DNA of 64,000 bases from Acanthoscelides obtectus (GCA_963669975.1 CAVLJG010000001.1:43239232-43303231), one strand, 5' to 3'; positions 11,454-22,079 are shown, numbered from the stretch's first letter. Program-made: numbers and translations. Notes: a model not told the origin generated them from the letters alone.

Positions 11454-11806
11454 GCCAGGCGGACCTCGCTCTCTACCCAGTGGGCTCAAGTGGGCCCCAT
11501 GGTGGGGGTCCCAACACCCGCCGTCTGCATTCGCTGGACCCTAGACCGTGCTCCGAATGCGGCAAAGTGTACAGCAATCTCTCCAATCTCAGACAGCACA
11601 TGCGTCTCATACACTTCCCTACTTACGTACGGTGTCATGTATGCAACAAAAACTTTAAAACTGACTTGTATTTGAGGAGGCACATCGTCAGCGCTCATGG
11701 GGGATTCATGGGAATGTTGGATCAGTTTGGAAAGAATGGGTTGCAGATGAAATTTGAGAATGGAAAGTTTGAAAGACAACCTTTGGTTTATGCGGCTAGA
11801 AAGTGA
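11454..11806 (+). CDS. terminal exon with two C2H2 zinc fingers (BTB-ZF type)
   Basis: A good acceptor (tgtgttgttgcag) ends at 11,453, and the exon runs to a TGA at 11,804-11,806. It opens with two bases that complete a codon, then encodes about 116 residues. A Gly/Ser/His linker precedes two fingers: CSECGKVYSNLSNLRQHMRLIH and then CHVCNKNFKTDLYLRRHIVSAH, trimmed here only by name; both are C-x2-C-x12-H-x4-H. The x4 spacing and a closely spaced finger pair near the C-terminus are typical of alternative 3' exons in insect BTB zinc-finger genes such as broad, lola and fruitless. I cannot say which. The fingers would bind DNA in the nucleus. The upstream exons are not in the window. No AATAAA is seen before the transposon at 11,939. 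Confidence 0.75.
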
Positions 11807-11938
11807 ATCAAAGTTCAAAATGATACAACTGTCCACTCAAATTATCATATGAGTTTTAAATTAGTTGTAACAATTCCAAAAAATCATTATTACAAAACAC
11901 AAAATTGCAACCAACCATTATTTAAGGAAAGCACTTGT

Positions 11939-13206
11939 TATACTTGGTGTTTCAGAAAAACATTTCAATATCTCTAGGGTAGAAAGCACATCCAAAAATA
12001 TCAGTTCCTATTGATATGGATCCAAAGATGTCCCCCAACCAAAATTCAGGGTGATGAAGTTTTATTTACGAAATTGAAAAAAAAAGTATATCTACAGAGC
12101 GGGTAGTGATACTGAGTTAAGATTTTAGATGTTCAGTGAGAACATCATAAGCACTAAACACTCTGAATTTGCCGGCCCAAATTGAACCAAGGACTTAGAA
12201 ACTGGGGTACCTGGACTCTGGTAGGAAATATTTTCTACGCCACTGGCCTTTCAGGAAACTGGTTTTTCTGGCATATTCATTCTTCTTTACAGATAAGCTT
12301 AAAAAAAAGAAAACGTTTATTCCAAAAATAAATAAATTAAGGTAATAAGCATTGAACACGACAACAATAAACATTACAACCTAAATGGGATGTTGAAAGT
12401 GACCACTGGATTCAACGCAAGCTCGTGCTCTACGCCCCAAACACTATCTGACTCTTCGGAAAGTACCTGGCGTAGTACGAACAGTGTTGAAATAAATACT
12501 ACGTCTTCATACTTCATTTCCGAGGTTGCTTACGAAAAAGGCCGATAATTTCAGAAGTAAAACAATAGGGATGTTACTGAAATTGACTGGTTTCACAATT
12601 ACTAGTTGTGCTTTTAGACAAACAGAAGAACCTAATATGGATAATACCGGGAGAAGTATATCATGAAAACCTGTAACGTGTATAGACAAGATTTAATAAA
12701 TGGTTGAGTATAAGACACTCATATTATACAGTTAATGTTATAATAAGGTGTCATGGTTTTCTTCACATGTCATATAATGTTTCCAATATAAAGCTCCAGA
12801 ATAGAGGAGGCTAAAACTTTCCATAAGGATATTCTAAGATTTTACAACAAATATTCAAACCTGAATATGTCCAAAACGAGTGATCTCACAAAAATTCCTT
12901 AACTGACAAACATTATGGAAAATTGGTAGAATAGTATTTTATAAAATACACTTGTTTTCTTCGGAAAGGTCAGTGGTGTAGAAAATATTTCCTATTAGTG
13001 GTCCAGGTAACCCAGTTTCTACGTCCCTGGTTTAGTTTGGGCCGGGAAACTATGTATGTGCTCATTGAACGTCTAAAATCTTAACTCGATTTCGTAAATT
13101 AAACCTCATTGCCCTGTATTTCGGCACGGGAGCATCTTTGGACCCATATTTATAGCAACTTTTTTGGATGTATTTTCTACCATGTCTCTCTGAAATACTC
13201 TGTATA
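11939..13206 (-). mobile_element. long-TIR DD41D relic (foldback-like)
   Basis: Inverted arms of roughly 260-310 bp enclose the element: 11,939-12,260 pairs with about 12,955-13,206. The left end reads tatacttggtgtttcag, the right end ctgaaatactctgtata. Shared inner words include gagttaagattttaga, ccggcccaaa and aggaaatattttctac. The minus strand keeps only the end of a transposase (RTTPGTFRRVR, GRRARACVESSGHFQHPI, about 12,490-12,385), which matches the C-terminus of the other DD41D proteins here. It sits about 130 bp after the zinc-finger stop codon, and the duplicated finger exon lies on its other side. Confidence 0.8.
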
Positions 13207-13284
13207 TGAGTTCTCGAATTGGTGAGTTCAACTTGAAAGTCCTTGGAATCTCGGAAGGTCAAGTGCTGTTTAAGGTTGCCAAAT

Positions 13285-13590
13285 ACGTCTCATACACTTG
13301 CTTACGTACATACGATGTCATGTATGCAACAAACACTTTAACTCAAATTTTTATATGAGGAGGCACGTCGTCAGCACTCATTGCGGGATTCATGAGAATG
13401 TTGGATCAGCTTGGAAATAATGGGTTGCAGATGAAGTTTGAAAAGCAACCTTTCGTTTATGCTCCTAGAAAGTGATGCAAAGTTCAAAATTATATAACTG
13501 TCTAAAATTAGCAGATGAAATGGTATATAAGTTTGAAATTAGTTGTAAACATTCCAAAAGATATACATGATGCGTCACTACTAACTACAA
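13285..13590 (+). pseudogene. decayed duplicate of the zinc-finger exon
   Basis: Colinear with 11,603-11,895. It starts within finger 1 (RLIH) and keeps all of finger 2 (YIRCHVCNKHFNSNFYMRRHV..TH), the tail (matching GLQMKFE..QPLVYAARK, here with FVYAPRK) and about 110 bp of former 3' UTR. A one-base insertion after the last finger His shifts the frame and gives an early stop (SAWK*). The first finger's Cys pair is missing. Direct repeats ggtcaagtgctgtt(t/c)aaggt stand at 13,256 and 13,681 on either side. Confidence 0.8.
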
Positions 13591-14347
13591 AATTGTACAA
13601 TCATGATTCGAGAAAAAAACTTTTTTATTAGTGTGGAACTATGTGAATTCAACCGCTTGGAGTACTTGGAGTCTTTCCTAGGGTCAAGTGCTGTTCAAGG
13701 TCAGCATGCAACAATCGTTCAGTATGTCATCGCTTCTTTTTTATCGAAAAAGTTTGGTGGATGATGTGTTTTGACTTTGGGATTGCTCATTTAGGATATT
13801 TTTGAGGTCAACGCTGAGGAATGTCATATGCGATCGAATAAAATACAGATCTGTCAATTTTTTCTAATCCTCTGTGAGCTTTAAATTCCTTGTGGATATG
13901 GACACCAGTTGTTCTCACAGGACTATGTGTTGTGTATCAAAACGATAAATTCTGTATTGTTTCTTACGTTTTCTGGAGAGATGTTTCGAAAAAATCTCAT
14001 TTACGTGATGTTTCACTTCCTACTCTTACGTGTCATATAAATGAACAAAATGTGTATGCCATACTTTATAAGACTAGTTGAATGTAGATAGTCACGACTA
14101 TACGCTTTTTCTATACATAAAAATTATTATCCTATATTATAAGTTATGAAATCTTGTAAAGATTGAAGTTTTACAATAAAACTTAAATAAAATACCCATG
14201 TCTCATTGTTAGATTTTTTTGTTATTGATAATTAGAAAATTATCGTCACAGTATTGACAGATGAGTAACGTTTACATTGGTGGTTCAAATGTTAGTATTT
14301 TTTAAATAACGGTTCGACTGTCATTGTCATTTATTCATTTCCTTCAG

Positions 14348-14493
14348 ATTTGAGTATAAGAAAACGTAGGCTATCAGAAAGTTGGTTACCATTTGGGCCT
14401 TTTACGCAAAATGGCGTCTCTGAAGACTCACTCGACTTGTCAAGCTCAATTTTACGAAATAGACAAGAAACATCAGAGCACAGAAGCAGACTG
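14348..14493 (+). CDS. upstream exon of the BEN-domain module
   Basis: A polypyrimidine-rich acceptor (catttccttcag) ends at 14,347 and a strong donor (CTG|gtaagt) follows 14,493. The exon begins with two bases completing a codon and ends in phase 0. It encodes 48 residues: LSIRKRRLSESWLPFGPF, then a Ser/Asp/Leu-rich part (SEDSLDLSSS) and SEHRSRL. A KRR stretch could serve nuclear localisation. There is no known domain. It joins in frame to the exon at 19,127. Its start phase equals that of the zinc-finger exon at 11,454. Confidence 0.6.
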
Positions 14494-14756
14494 GTAAGTC
14501 AAAATAAGAGAACGTCAAAAATTATTTCAGTCCCTGCAAGTGAAAATCGCACAGTGCATCTCTATCTAGTTGGTGCCAATTTTCAAAATTGTGTTAGTTA
14601 CAACCGATGATTATCCACAGTTGTACCGTTCTGAAGACAAAGTTTTTTTAACTGAATCGTCTCTGTAAAAATGACCATATACAGACACCGCTGTTTCTTG
14701 CTCTTACCATCAGTATGGTATAGGTCTAGTCCTGGAGACAGTTCAGAATGACTATA

Positions 14757-16278
14757 TAGGGTGTTCCATAATTATTGCGACAAAATGATAGGGGTTGTAG
14801 AGGGCATAAAAATATGCAATTTTGCCTTATAAACCCCTGTTCGTAAATATGCCGTTTGAGCACTACCGCTAATTTTACCTTAAGAGCTCATAGGAGAAAC
14901 AAAAAATTCACCAGCTGCAAAATGTTCGTTTAGCACATTTCATGGTCTCGCCGGTTTTTAAAAAAAGCCTGCTGTGTTTACATTTTTGTTATCGTAAATT
15001 CTCCACACCGATTCATTTAATTTATCTGAGTGGTGCGTCAAACTAGATAGTAAATAACAGTACCTTAGTGTTAAAATGCAGCGTTATTCGTATGCGGAAC
15101 TTGCGGATATGCATTTAATTTACGCAGAAGCTGGTGGTAACGGAAGACGAGCCTCGCGAATCTACGCCCAACGGTTTCCAGAACGTCCTCATCCGCATCA
15201 CGCCATTTTTGCATGGATTCATGGACGTCTTCGTGTCAGTGGCAGCATCAGACACCTCGCGGGAGCAGGGCGGCCCTTCACGAGGCGCACAGTAGAATTT
15301 GAGGTAGCGATTCTGCATCATGTAGAGGCCAATCCGCGTACAAGCGTGCGTGCTATTGCACATGATATGGGAGCGTCTCAAACTACTGTTTGGCGGGTTC
15401 TCCATGACCAGCAACTACACCCATACCACCTTTTAAAAGTCCAAGCCATGGGTCCAGAAGACTATCTGCCGCGTCGACGTTTTTGTCGTTGGTGGCAACC
15501 AAACTTTGGTCGCTACGTTTTGTTCACTGACGAGTCCTGTTTTACAAAGGACGGTTATTTTAATAGCCGTAACAGTCTCATTTGGGATGAAGAAAACCCT
15601 CATGCCATAGCCATCCATAGAGACCAACATCAGTTTTCAATTAACATCTGGTGCGGCATTGTGGACGAGCATATCATCGGGCCATATTTGCTTCCACCAC
15701 GTTTGGATGGGCATGCTTATGGTCGATTCTTACAGCATGTGCTACCGGAACTATTAGAAAATGTGCCACTGAACATAAGAGCCAACATGTGGTTTCAACA
15801 CGAGGGCGCTCCAGCCCACTTTTCTTTACAAGTGCGGCAGTATTTGGACGACAAATTTCCAAATAGGTGGATAGGCCGAGGTCGCCCTGTGCCTTGGCCT
15901 GCGCGGTCACCCGACCTGACCCCACTGGATTATTTTCTCTGGGGCCATCTGAAAGCTTTAGTCTACGAAACTCCTGTTCCCAACCAACAAGAGCTACTGG
16001 GAAGAGTGATGGCCGCGTCCGCACATGTTCAGGACATACCGGGGGTATGCCACAGAGTTCGCCGATCATTGAACAATCGTGCACAGCTGTGTATTGAGCA
16101 AGGTGGAGGACACTTTGAGCAATTACTGTAGGTAAGCTGTTTCAAGAAACTGATCTTTTTTTTGCTGCAGCCCAAACGGCATATTTCCGAACAGGGGTTT
16201 ATAAGGCAAAATTGTTCATTTTGATGCCCTCTACAACCCCTATAATTTTGTCGCAATAATTATGGAACACTCTGTATA
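14757..16278 (+). mobile_element. DD41D element with full-length ORF
   Basis: Inverted repeats of about 105 bp: the left arm gggtgttccataattattg... at 14,759 matches the right arm ending ...caataattatggaacactc at 16,272, with only scattered mismatches. Shared inner words are ataggggttgtagagggcat and gccttataaacccctgttcg. TA stands at both ends. A single 351-codon ORF lies between. Long, similar arms and an open frame suggest a rather recent copy. It sits in the intron between the BEN-module exons. Confidence 0.92.
15076..16131 (+). CDS. DD41D transposase, second catalytic Asp replaced by Glu
   Basis: The 351-residue protein is open from ATG to TAG and full length for the family. N-terminal HTH (YSYAELADMHLIYAEAGGNG, about residues 4-23; ASRIYAQRFPERPHP), a second HTH (TSVRAIAHDMGASQTTVWRV, about 94-113), then the DDE core: LFTDESCF with Asp152, INIWCGIVDEHIIGP, WFQHEGAPAHF at about 240-250 and SPDLTPLDYFLWG with Asp285. 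The family motif is WFQQDGAP; here Gln-Asp is His-Glu, so position 243 is Glu (codon gag at 15,802). Forty-one residues lie between 243 and 285, hence DD41D. Asp to Glu at this position should strongly reduce or abolish activity. There is no frameshift or stop. Confidence 0.93.
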   Translation: MQRYSYAELADMHLIYAEAGGNGRRASRIYAQRFPERPHPHHAIFAWIHGRLRVSGSIRHLAGAGRPFTRRTVEFEVAILHHVEANPRTSVRAIAHDMGASQTTVWRVLHDQQLHPYHLLKVQAMGPEDYLPRRRFCRWWQPNFGRYVLFTDESCFTKDGYFNSRNSLIWDEENPHAIAIHRDQHQFSINIWCGIVDEHIIGPYLLPPRLDGHAYGRFLQHVLPELLENVPLNIRANMWFQHEGAPAHFSLQVRQYLDDKFPNRWIGRGRPVPWPARSPDLTPLDYFLWGHLKALVYETPVPNQQELLGRVMAASAHVQDIPGVCHRVRRSLNNRAQLCIEQGGGHFEQLL

Positions 16279-16726
16279 TCCATGCATGCATAGAACCATT
16301 GCTGGTTAGTTTGTGAATACATTCTGGTGATGGTGCAACATTATACAAAGGGTACTATGAAAGTTTTGCAATAAGACTTAACAAACGGACGCTGGAGGTT
16401 GCATGTTACTGCATTTTGAGGCTTGTCCATGAGTGCATAGCAGCCGCCAGCAGCAGTTGATTTAGTTGTTCATTCGTAGTGACAGTGTAGTGCGAACTAT
16501 GGCATCGTGGTCACGAAGTGAGATAAGGGCAGTTTTACAGTATAACTTTACGCGTGGTTTAAGCATAGACCAGTATGCTTAGAAGAAATGACGCTTACAT
16601 TGAACAATGATTGTCCTCATCGTACTAGATTCAGGTGGTACAGAGAATTCCAAAGGGGCAGTTTAACTCTGGAGGACGCTGAGAGGAAAGCAAGGTCCCG
16701 AACGTCAGTAATAGAGGAAAACATTA

Positions 16727-18012
16727 CGAGGGATGTCTTTTAAGTTTTGCATATAGAAACATAGTAGGCGGCGGATCGAACGTCAGTACTGAATCTTAAC
16801 CTCACTCTTTAGTAAACTTAAATTCAAAGTTTCACAACAATATATGGAGTTTTCTCACTACAGTGAATTTTTAAGTGTCACCAAGTCATTAGAAAAATGG
16901 AACTCAACCGAGAACATTTTCTCGCCATAATTTATTACAACTTTCAGAGACAATTATCGCAACAAGAATGCCTTGCTGAGTTACTGTCTGTTTTCGGCAA
17001 CGAAGCGCCACATCAGTCGACAATTTCCCGTTGGTATAGAGAATTCAAACGTGGACGGGTGAGTCTTAGCGACGATCCCAGGGTGGGTGCACCAAAAACG
17101 GCAGTCACCCAGGAAGACGTCGAAGCGGTGTGCAAACTCATCATTGAAGACAGAGATGTGACATATCGCGAGATTGAGGCGTCCTTGGAGATCTCAAAGA
17201 CCTCAATTCAAAAAATTTTACATAAAGAATTAGGAGTAAGAAAATTAGTTTCTCGTTGGATACCCCACCTGTTGACTGAAGATCATAAAGCAGCCAGGGT
17301 TAATTGGTGTCAAAAAACGCTTGACCGTCCCAATTCCGGAAACTCAAAAAATGTGTACAGCATTGTTAGTGGTGATGAATCGTGGATTTACTGTTATGAA
17401 CCAGAAAATAAACGACAGTCGGCTGTTTGGGTGTTCCAAGGTGAAGAAAAGCCAACAAGTCATCCGTTCTCGAAGTGTTTCGAAAAAGATGGTCGCGACA
17501 TTTGTGTCAAAAGCGGGTCATATTGCAACAATTGCTCTTAATGAGCAAAGAACTGTTACTGCTGATTGGTATACCACCATTTGTTTGCCAAAAGTCATCA
17601 CCGAGCTTCGAAAAATCAACGCCGAAAGAAGAATCATCCTCCACCAAGACAATGCAAGCTCGCACACAGCCCAAAAAACAAGGCAGTATTTAACGGAAGA
17701 AAACGTGGAATTATTGGACCATCCTCCATATAGTCCCGATGTAAGTCCTAACGATATGTTTACTTTCCCGAAAATTAAAAACAGACTGCGTGGTCAAAGG
17801 TTCCAGTCACCAGAAGAAGCAGTTGACGCATTCAAAAATGCCGTTTTGGATCTGCCAGCAAACGAGTGGAATAAGTGCTTCGAAAATTGGTTCGAGCGCA
17901 TGCAGATGTGTATTAATCTTCGTGGAGAGTACTTCGAAAAACAATAAAGTCATTTAAAACTACCTACCGTGTTGTTTTATTTCCATATGTAAAACTTAAA
18001 AGACATCCCTCG
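16727..18012 (+). mobile_element. nested, younger DD34D mariner
   Basis: TIRs start cgagggatgtcttttaagtt at 16,727 and end inversely at 18,012; they differ at only a few positions over about 30 bp. The duplicated TA target is at 16,725-16,726 and 18,013-18,014, inside the coding region of the older mariner. Length 1,286 bp is the standard mariner size. Confidence 0.93.
16897..17947 (+). pseudogene. mariner transposase with one frameshift
   Basis: About 350 codons. N-terminal HTH domain (MELNREHFLAIIYYNFQRQL; STISRWYREFKRGRVSLSDD), a second HTH (VTYREIEASLEISKTSIQKI), the linker with WIPHLLTEDHK, then SGDESWIYCYEPENK (first Asp). Near 17,455 the frame changes: GEEKPT continues correctly in the other frame as VIRSRSVSKKMVATF, so the copy lost two bases or gained one. 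After that the protein is intact: ILHQDNASSHTA (second Asp), PYSPDVSPNDMF (third Asp, 34 residues between), stop at 17,947. All three catalytic residues remain. Confidence 0.93.
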
Positions 18013-18882
18013 TACTGCTGTGAGGAACATGCTTGACGAAGACCGGAGTGTGACATACCAACAGTTAGAGGAGACCTTGCACCTTCATGCATCAGCAATT
18101 TATTCAATTCTGCATGACCATTGACACGTAAGGAAACTTTGTTCTCTCTGGGTACCGCATAGTCTGATGGAAGTGCGGAAGACTCGTCGTAGGACTTGGT
18201 GCCGAAAGATGCTGAAAATGTTTGATAAGGCGCAATATCGGTATGTGAATAGCATCGTAACTGATGACGAGACTTGGCTGTATTATTACGATGCGATGAC
18301 CAAGGCATAAAACAATGTTTGAGTCTTTGATGATGAGGACACACCCGTAGCTGTCAGAAAATCTCGATCTGTGGAGAAAAATTATGTATTTTTCAAATCG
18401 AGCGGGATTGTGGAGCGTGTCGTTTTGGACACACAGAAGATAGTCACAGCTAAGTGGTACATGGAACAGTGCCTGCCTAAAGTCATAGAGTCTATGAAAA
18501 ACCTGCGACCAAAGTCAAGAATGTGCACTTGGTAGCTCCACCATGACAACGCTCCAGCTCACCGTGCCAAAGCCTGCACCGAGTATTTGACCACTACTGG
18601 ACTGTAACTTATTGAGCATCCTCCTTACAGTCCAGATCTTTCACCCTGCGACTTTGCACTGTTTCCGCATGTGAAAATGAAGCTAAAAGGAAAACGATTT
18701 TCTAGCGATGAGGACCTCCTGAGGTCTTGGGACAACGATTATGCCGTACTCCCGGGTGAAACTTGGCATAGCTGGTTTAAGGACTGGTTTTGGCGGAAGG
18801 AGAAGTGTTGAATGCGGAAGAAATTACTTTGAACGAAGTCAATAAATAAAGCTGTATTGCAAAACTTTTATAGTACCCTTTG

Positions 18883-19126
18883 TACATATGTACATAGTAG
18901 AGACGCTGAGCAGTTATCAGCCAGAAGACGTAGGAGTCTTTCCATCATTTTCACCGTATGGGTTGAGGATGAAATCAGTTTCGGCAAACAATTTGTAGGT
19001 GAATCGTCCGATTTCTCACCTGTTTGCACGCAGCATAGTTTTTTCTTTCATGTTATAGTAGTAGTTTGACAATCATTTCTCGCCTTCAGGACTGGAAAGT
19101 AAAATCAAATTCTTCGCATGTTGTAG
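18883..19126. other. intron remainder, no feature
   Basis: The sequence between the mariner and the BEN exon shows no domain or repeat I can support. Confidence 0.4.
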
Positions 19127-19343
19127 ATAAAACTAGGTGAAGGCATCGAAATATACGAAGACCAATTACGTAGTTTGAAATGGACTGACTATAGGAAACT
19201 AACTAGAGGCCTGGCCACAATCCTGTTCAGTCCCGCGGAGTTAGCGACATGCTCTGTTACCGGACAAAGATGGAGTAGAGCTGGTAGTGGGGAGAGGCCC
19301 GTGAAACCGGCTTTGGATAGAGCCAAAGTTCAAGCAATCATCT
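19127..19343 (+). CDS. BEN-domain exon 1
   Basis: The exon starts after gttgtag (19,126) and ends at a donor tct|gtaagt. It encodes IKLGEGIEIYEDQLRSLKW, then DYRKLTRGLATILFSPAELA, TCSVTGQRWS and PVKPALDRAKVQAII. The order 'LGxGxx.. / LxRxLxxxLFSxxxLAxxSVTG / KPxLDxxKVxAII' is that of the BEN domain, a DNA- and protein-binding fold of chromatin regulators (for example Drosophila Insensitive). It ends with one base left over, which completes a Ser codon with the next exon. Two transposons (14,757-16,278 and 16,346-18,882) fill the intron before it. The polypyrimidine tract is weak. Confidence 0.75.
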
Positions 19344-19496
19344 GTAAGTTCTGCTTTAGATCAATTGATAAACGAAGCATGTTTCCAAACATGAGAGAAA
19401 AGTTCAAGAGGTTATTACTTTAATATCTTTTTTATACAGTACAGTTTTTGTGCTTGTGACTTGAATTTTATATTTCTCATTAAAATTTATTTTCAG

Positions 19497-19611
19497 CATA
19501 CGTAGCTACTAGATTTCCGATGGTTGAAATCAGTAGGATAAAACAGGTCTTAGCATATAAATGTAAAGAAAATTCAACGGCTTTTAAGATGAAAGCTGTG
19601 CGATATTATGG
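19497..19611 (+). CDS. BEN-domain exon 2
   Basis: Acceptor tttattttcag ends at 19,496 and the donor gg|gtaagt follows 19,611. The exon encodes SYVATRFPMVEISRIKQVLA and YKCKENSTAFKMKAVRYYG. This is the second half of the BEN fold (..IIxYVxxxFP.. IKxxLAxKCKEN), directly continuing the preceding exon. Phase arithmetic (1 base in, 2 bases out) fits both neighbours, which supports one transcript. Confidence 0.75.
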
Positions 19612-20426
19612 GTAAGTTTAAAACTAATAAGCCACTATGCCTTTTTGTATCGATTTCCCTTGTCTCATTTAAGGAGAGCCATTTTTATAGTAAGTACCGA
19701 TCGCGCACCCTGTCACGTGAAGTCCGTTCAACTTTAGACACCCTTGGGCAGTTTCTCACTACACCGCCATTACATTTCAGGTTGTTGTCAGTATTGGTTG
19801 TCTGTTATACCGGTTTGTTTTTCGCTATGTCAATCAGTAAACTCGTCACCGCTGAGTATTACGGTTTTCAAACGCAAAAAAGTTCCTCCTGTTGAGATTC
19901 ACCAGCAGTTCGTTGAATTTGGCATCGGCGGTGTCTCTCTAACGGCGCCGTTCTGCTTCACGACAACGCTCTGCCTTGCATTGCGACGCAACTGGACAAG
20001 TTTCATTGGGAATCAGTGAATCTCCCCCCACTTAGCACCATCATATGTAGACTTTAATCTTTTTTCCAAACTTAAGGAATTTTTTAGTGGAAAGCGCTTG
20101 AAAAAGTATATGTTGAAATAAGCAGTAGCTGGCTTGATGGTTCGTTATTGACGACGGTATCCAAAAGTTGGTGCACGACTTGACAAATGTTTAAATGGTG
20201 ACTATGTTAAAAAATGAAAAGAACGTTCATTTTTAGTTTGTGATACAATTTACATTCGTAAATAAATTTTCCCTGACTTCATTACAAAACGGATTGGTAA
20301 GATGAAAAAAGTTATTTGTCATCTCTGGCCAAAGTGGGATTTAATATATTTTTGTATATTTTGACCATTTCTTTGCCACATTTCAGCAAAAATCTATAAT
20401 CTCCATAATGATCTTCTTTTTTACAG

Positions 20427-20616
20427 GGATCAGATGTACAAATGAGTGAAAGCGTAGAAAGTACAACCACTTATAGCCAAAAAAATAACAAGTGTCAAAG
20501 TAAAATTTGTATCCTAGTAGTTTTTAACTTTTTAACTAACTCATGTATTTATATTTATTTAGACTGTTGGCCTTTATTAATTTTACGTTTTGTTTTTTGT
20601 TTTTGTTTTTAATAAA
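20427..20616 (+). CDS. last exon of BEN gene: six codons, stop and 3' UTR
   Basis: After the acceptor cttttttacag (20,426) the frame reads GDQMYK and stops at TGA 20,443-20,445. The rest is 3' UTR up to the poly(A) signal aataaa at 20,611. The short coding tail is plausible but cannot be proven without a transcript. Confidence 0.55.
20611..20616 (+). terminator. poly(A) signal AATAAA of BEN gene
   Basis: A perfect AATAAA lies about 165 bp after the inferred stop, within a T-rich stretch. Confidence 0.6.
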
Positions 20617-20640
20617 GTTATATAAAATATGAAGCTAGTT

Positions 20641-22079
20641 GTATTTTATTCTTATTCTGTCAAATGTACATAGACACCTATTCCAATTCAATTTGTGCGA
20701 AAAAAAGTATTAATAAAAAAAGCTTACCTCAAGGTCAACTGGGATTTTTGTTAGGGTTATATCTGAAACACCCCCTTTTCCCTGAGGATTGATAAAAGTT
20801 ACTACCTCCCGCTCTTCAGAAAGTTTTTGAAACTGCCACACTTCCACAAAAAATGCCTCTTGCCAAGTTTGTGGATAGGGTTGAATAAAAGAGAAAGTAC
20901 TATAATATTTGTGTATTTAATATTTACAATAAATAGAGCATAGAAAAATATGAAGTAATGACTAGACCAACTGAAAAGAAACGTTTGTACAAAAATATAC
21001 AGTAAATAAGTACAAAATTGTCCACAAAACGAGACTTTCATATCGCGTGAGATACACATCTCAAAAAAACGCATTATAAACCAAAAGCTTATAATAACAT
21101 ATATACATTAAGTAAAATCGACAAAATATTTTGCACACCGAAGATGCACAAAAAAAAATAGTAAAAAAAATCACCTATGGCAAAATATTGGCAGTCAAGT
21201 AGCATCTAATATATAAAAAATTCCTTCGTGTGACTTGAGTGTATTTAAAAAAAATGTATACTGGACCGAAAACGGTTCCTCATATTAAAATAAGTAAAAA
21301 GACATTCGAAATATACACATATCTTTTAGCGATTTATTTCCAATTCAACTAAACTTAAAAAAAATATTGGGTTGCTTTCTATCGATGCAAGCATTCTGTA
21401 GCAGTTTCGTACTTTTTCGGACTAATCATTGCGATAGGGTTCGAGGACATCAAACAAAATAACTTAAATAACTAATCTTACTCAAAATTAGACGAAATGG
21501 GTAAAATATATCACTGAATGAGACTGTTTTTTCTTGAACAAAATTATATGGTTTGGTTCAGTAGACATTTCTTTTAACATTAACTTTATTGCTTAAAATG
21601 AGTTGAAGTACTTGAGTATGGCTGATGCTACAAACATCTTAAGTGTTATAAGATAAATAATGTGTTTTAATGTAGGAATCACTCTCAATTAAATATTTTG
21701 TAAATAGTCATGGTATCTGACTATGATTGTGGAAAAATCACGATTAGGGTATCCCAGGATGACGTCATACTTTCAATTATGTGGATGTTACCACAAACGT
21801 TCGTTGATCACAACCTTACTGATGCTTGTAGAGCCAATAAAGTGGCGTATCCTGGAATATGCGCATGCTTATTACGTTAAAAAAACAAACTGACAGCTCC
21901 TATTACATATTCGCATTATCTACTAACTTCATACGGATCGTTTTCATATGACGTCATGGCTTGGCCACCATACTTGCTGGAGGACAACAACAAACCGAAT
22001 GACAGTTTGGTGTTAATAAGCCTCCACATTTTCACTTACTTCTCGTAAATACTTTATTTATTTGTGAATAACTATTCAA
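20641..22079. other. no gene seen between BEN gene and THAP fragment
   Basis: AT-rich sequence without supported coding. Two atgacgtcat words (21,760 and 21,960 regions) each lie in related surroundings (gtatcc.gga.ta, tggatgttaccac/cttggccaccat), which may mark a broken repeat; this is weak. Confidence 0.35.

Larger units (their letters stand above)
16346..18882 (+). mobile_element. dead DD34D mariner carrying a nested mariner
   Basis: TIRs of about 28 bp (caaagggtactat(g/a)aaagtttt... at 16,346; inverse ending at 18,882) with TA on both sides. Removing 16,727-18,012 and one TA copy rejoins the transposase frame: N-terminal part MASWSRSEIRAVLQYNFTRG (from 16,500) to SRTSVIEENI (16,722), then VRNMLDEDRSVTYQQLEETL (from 18,020), TDDETWLYYYD (first Asp, 18,260), LHHDNAPAHRAK (second Asp, 18,540) and EHPPYSPDLSPCDFALFPH (third Asp, 18,620). 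Several stops (for example before LHHDN and in TTGL*LIEH) show it was old. Confidence 0.9.

Noticed and set aside
11486..11836. 116-residue minus-strand frame
   Set aside because: Antisense shadow of the zinc-finger exon.
15674..16084. 136-residue frame opposite the DD41D transposase
   Set aside because: Antisense shadow of the real ORF at 15,076-16,131.
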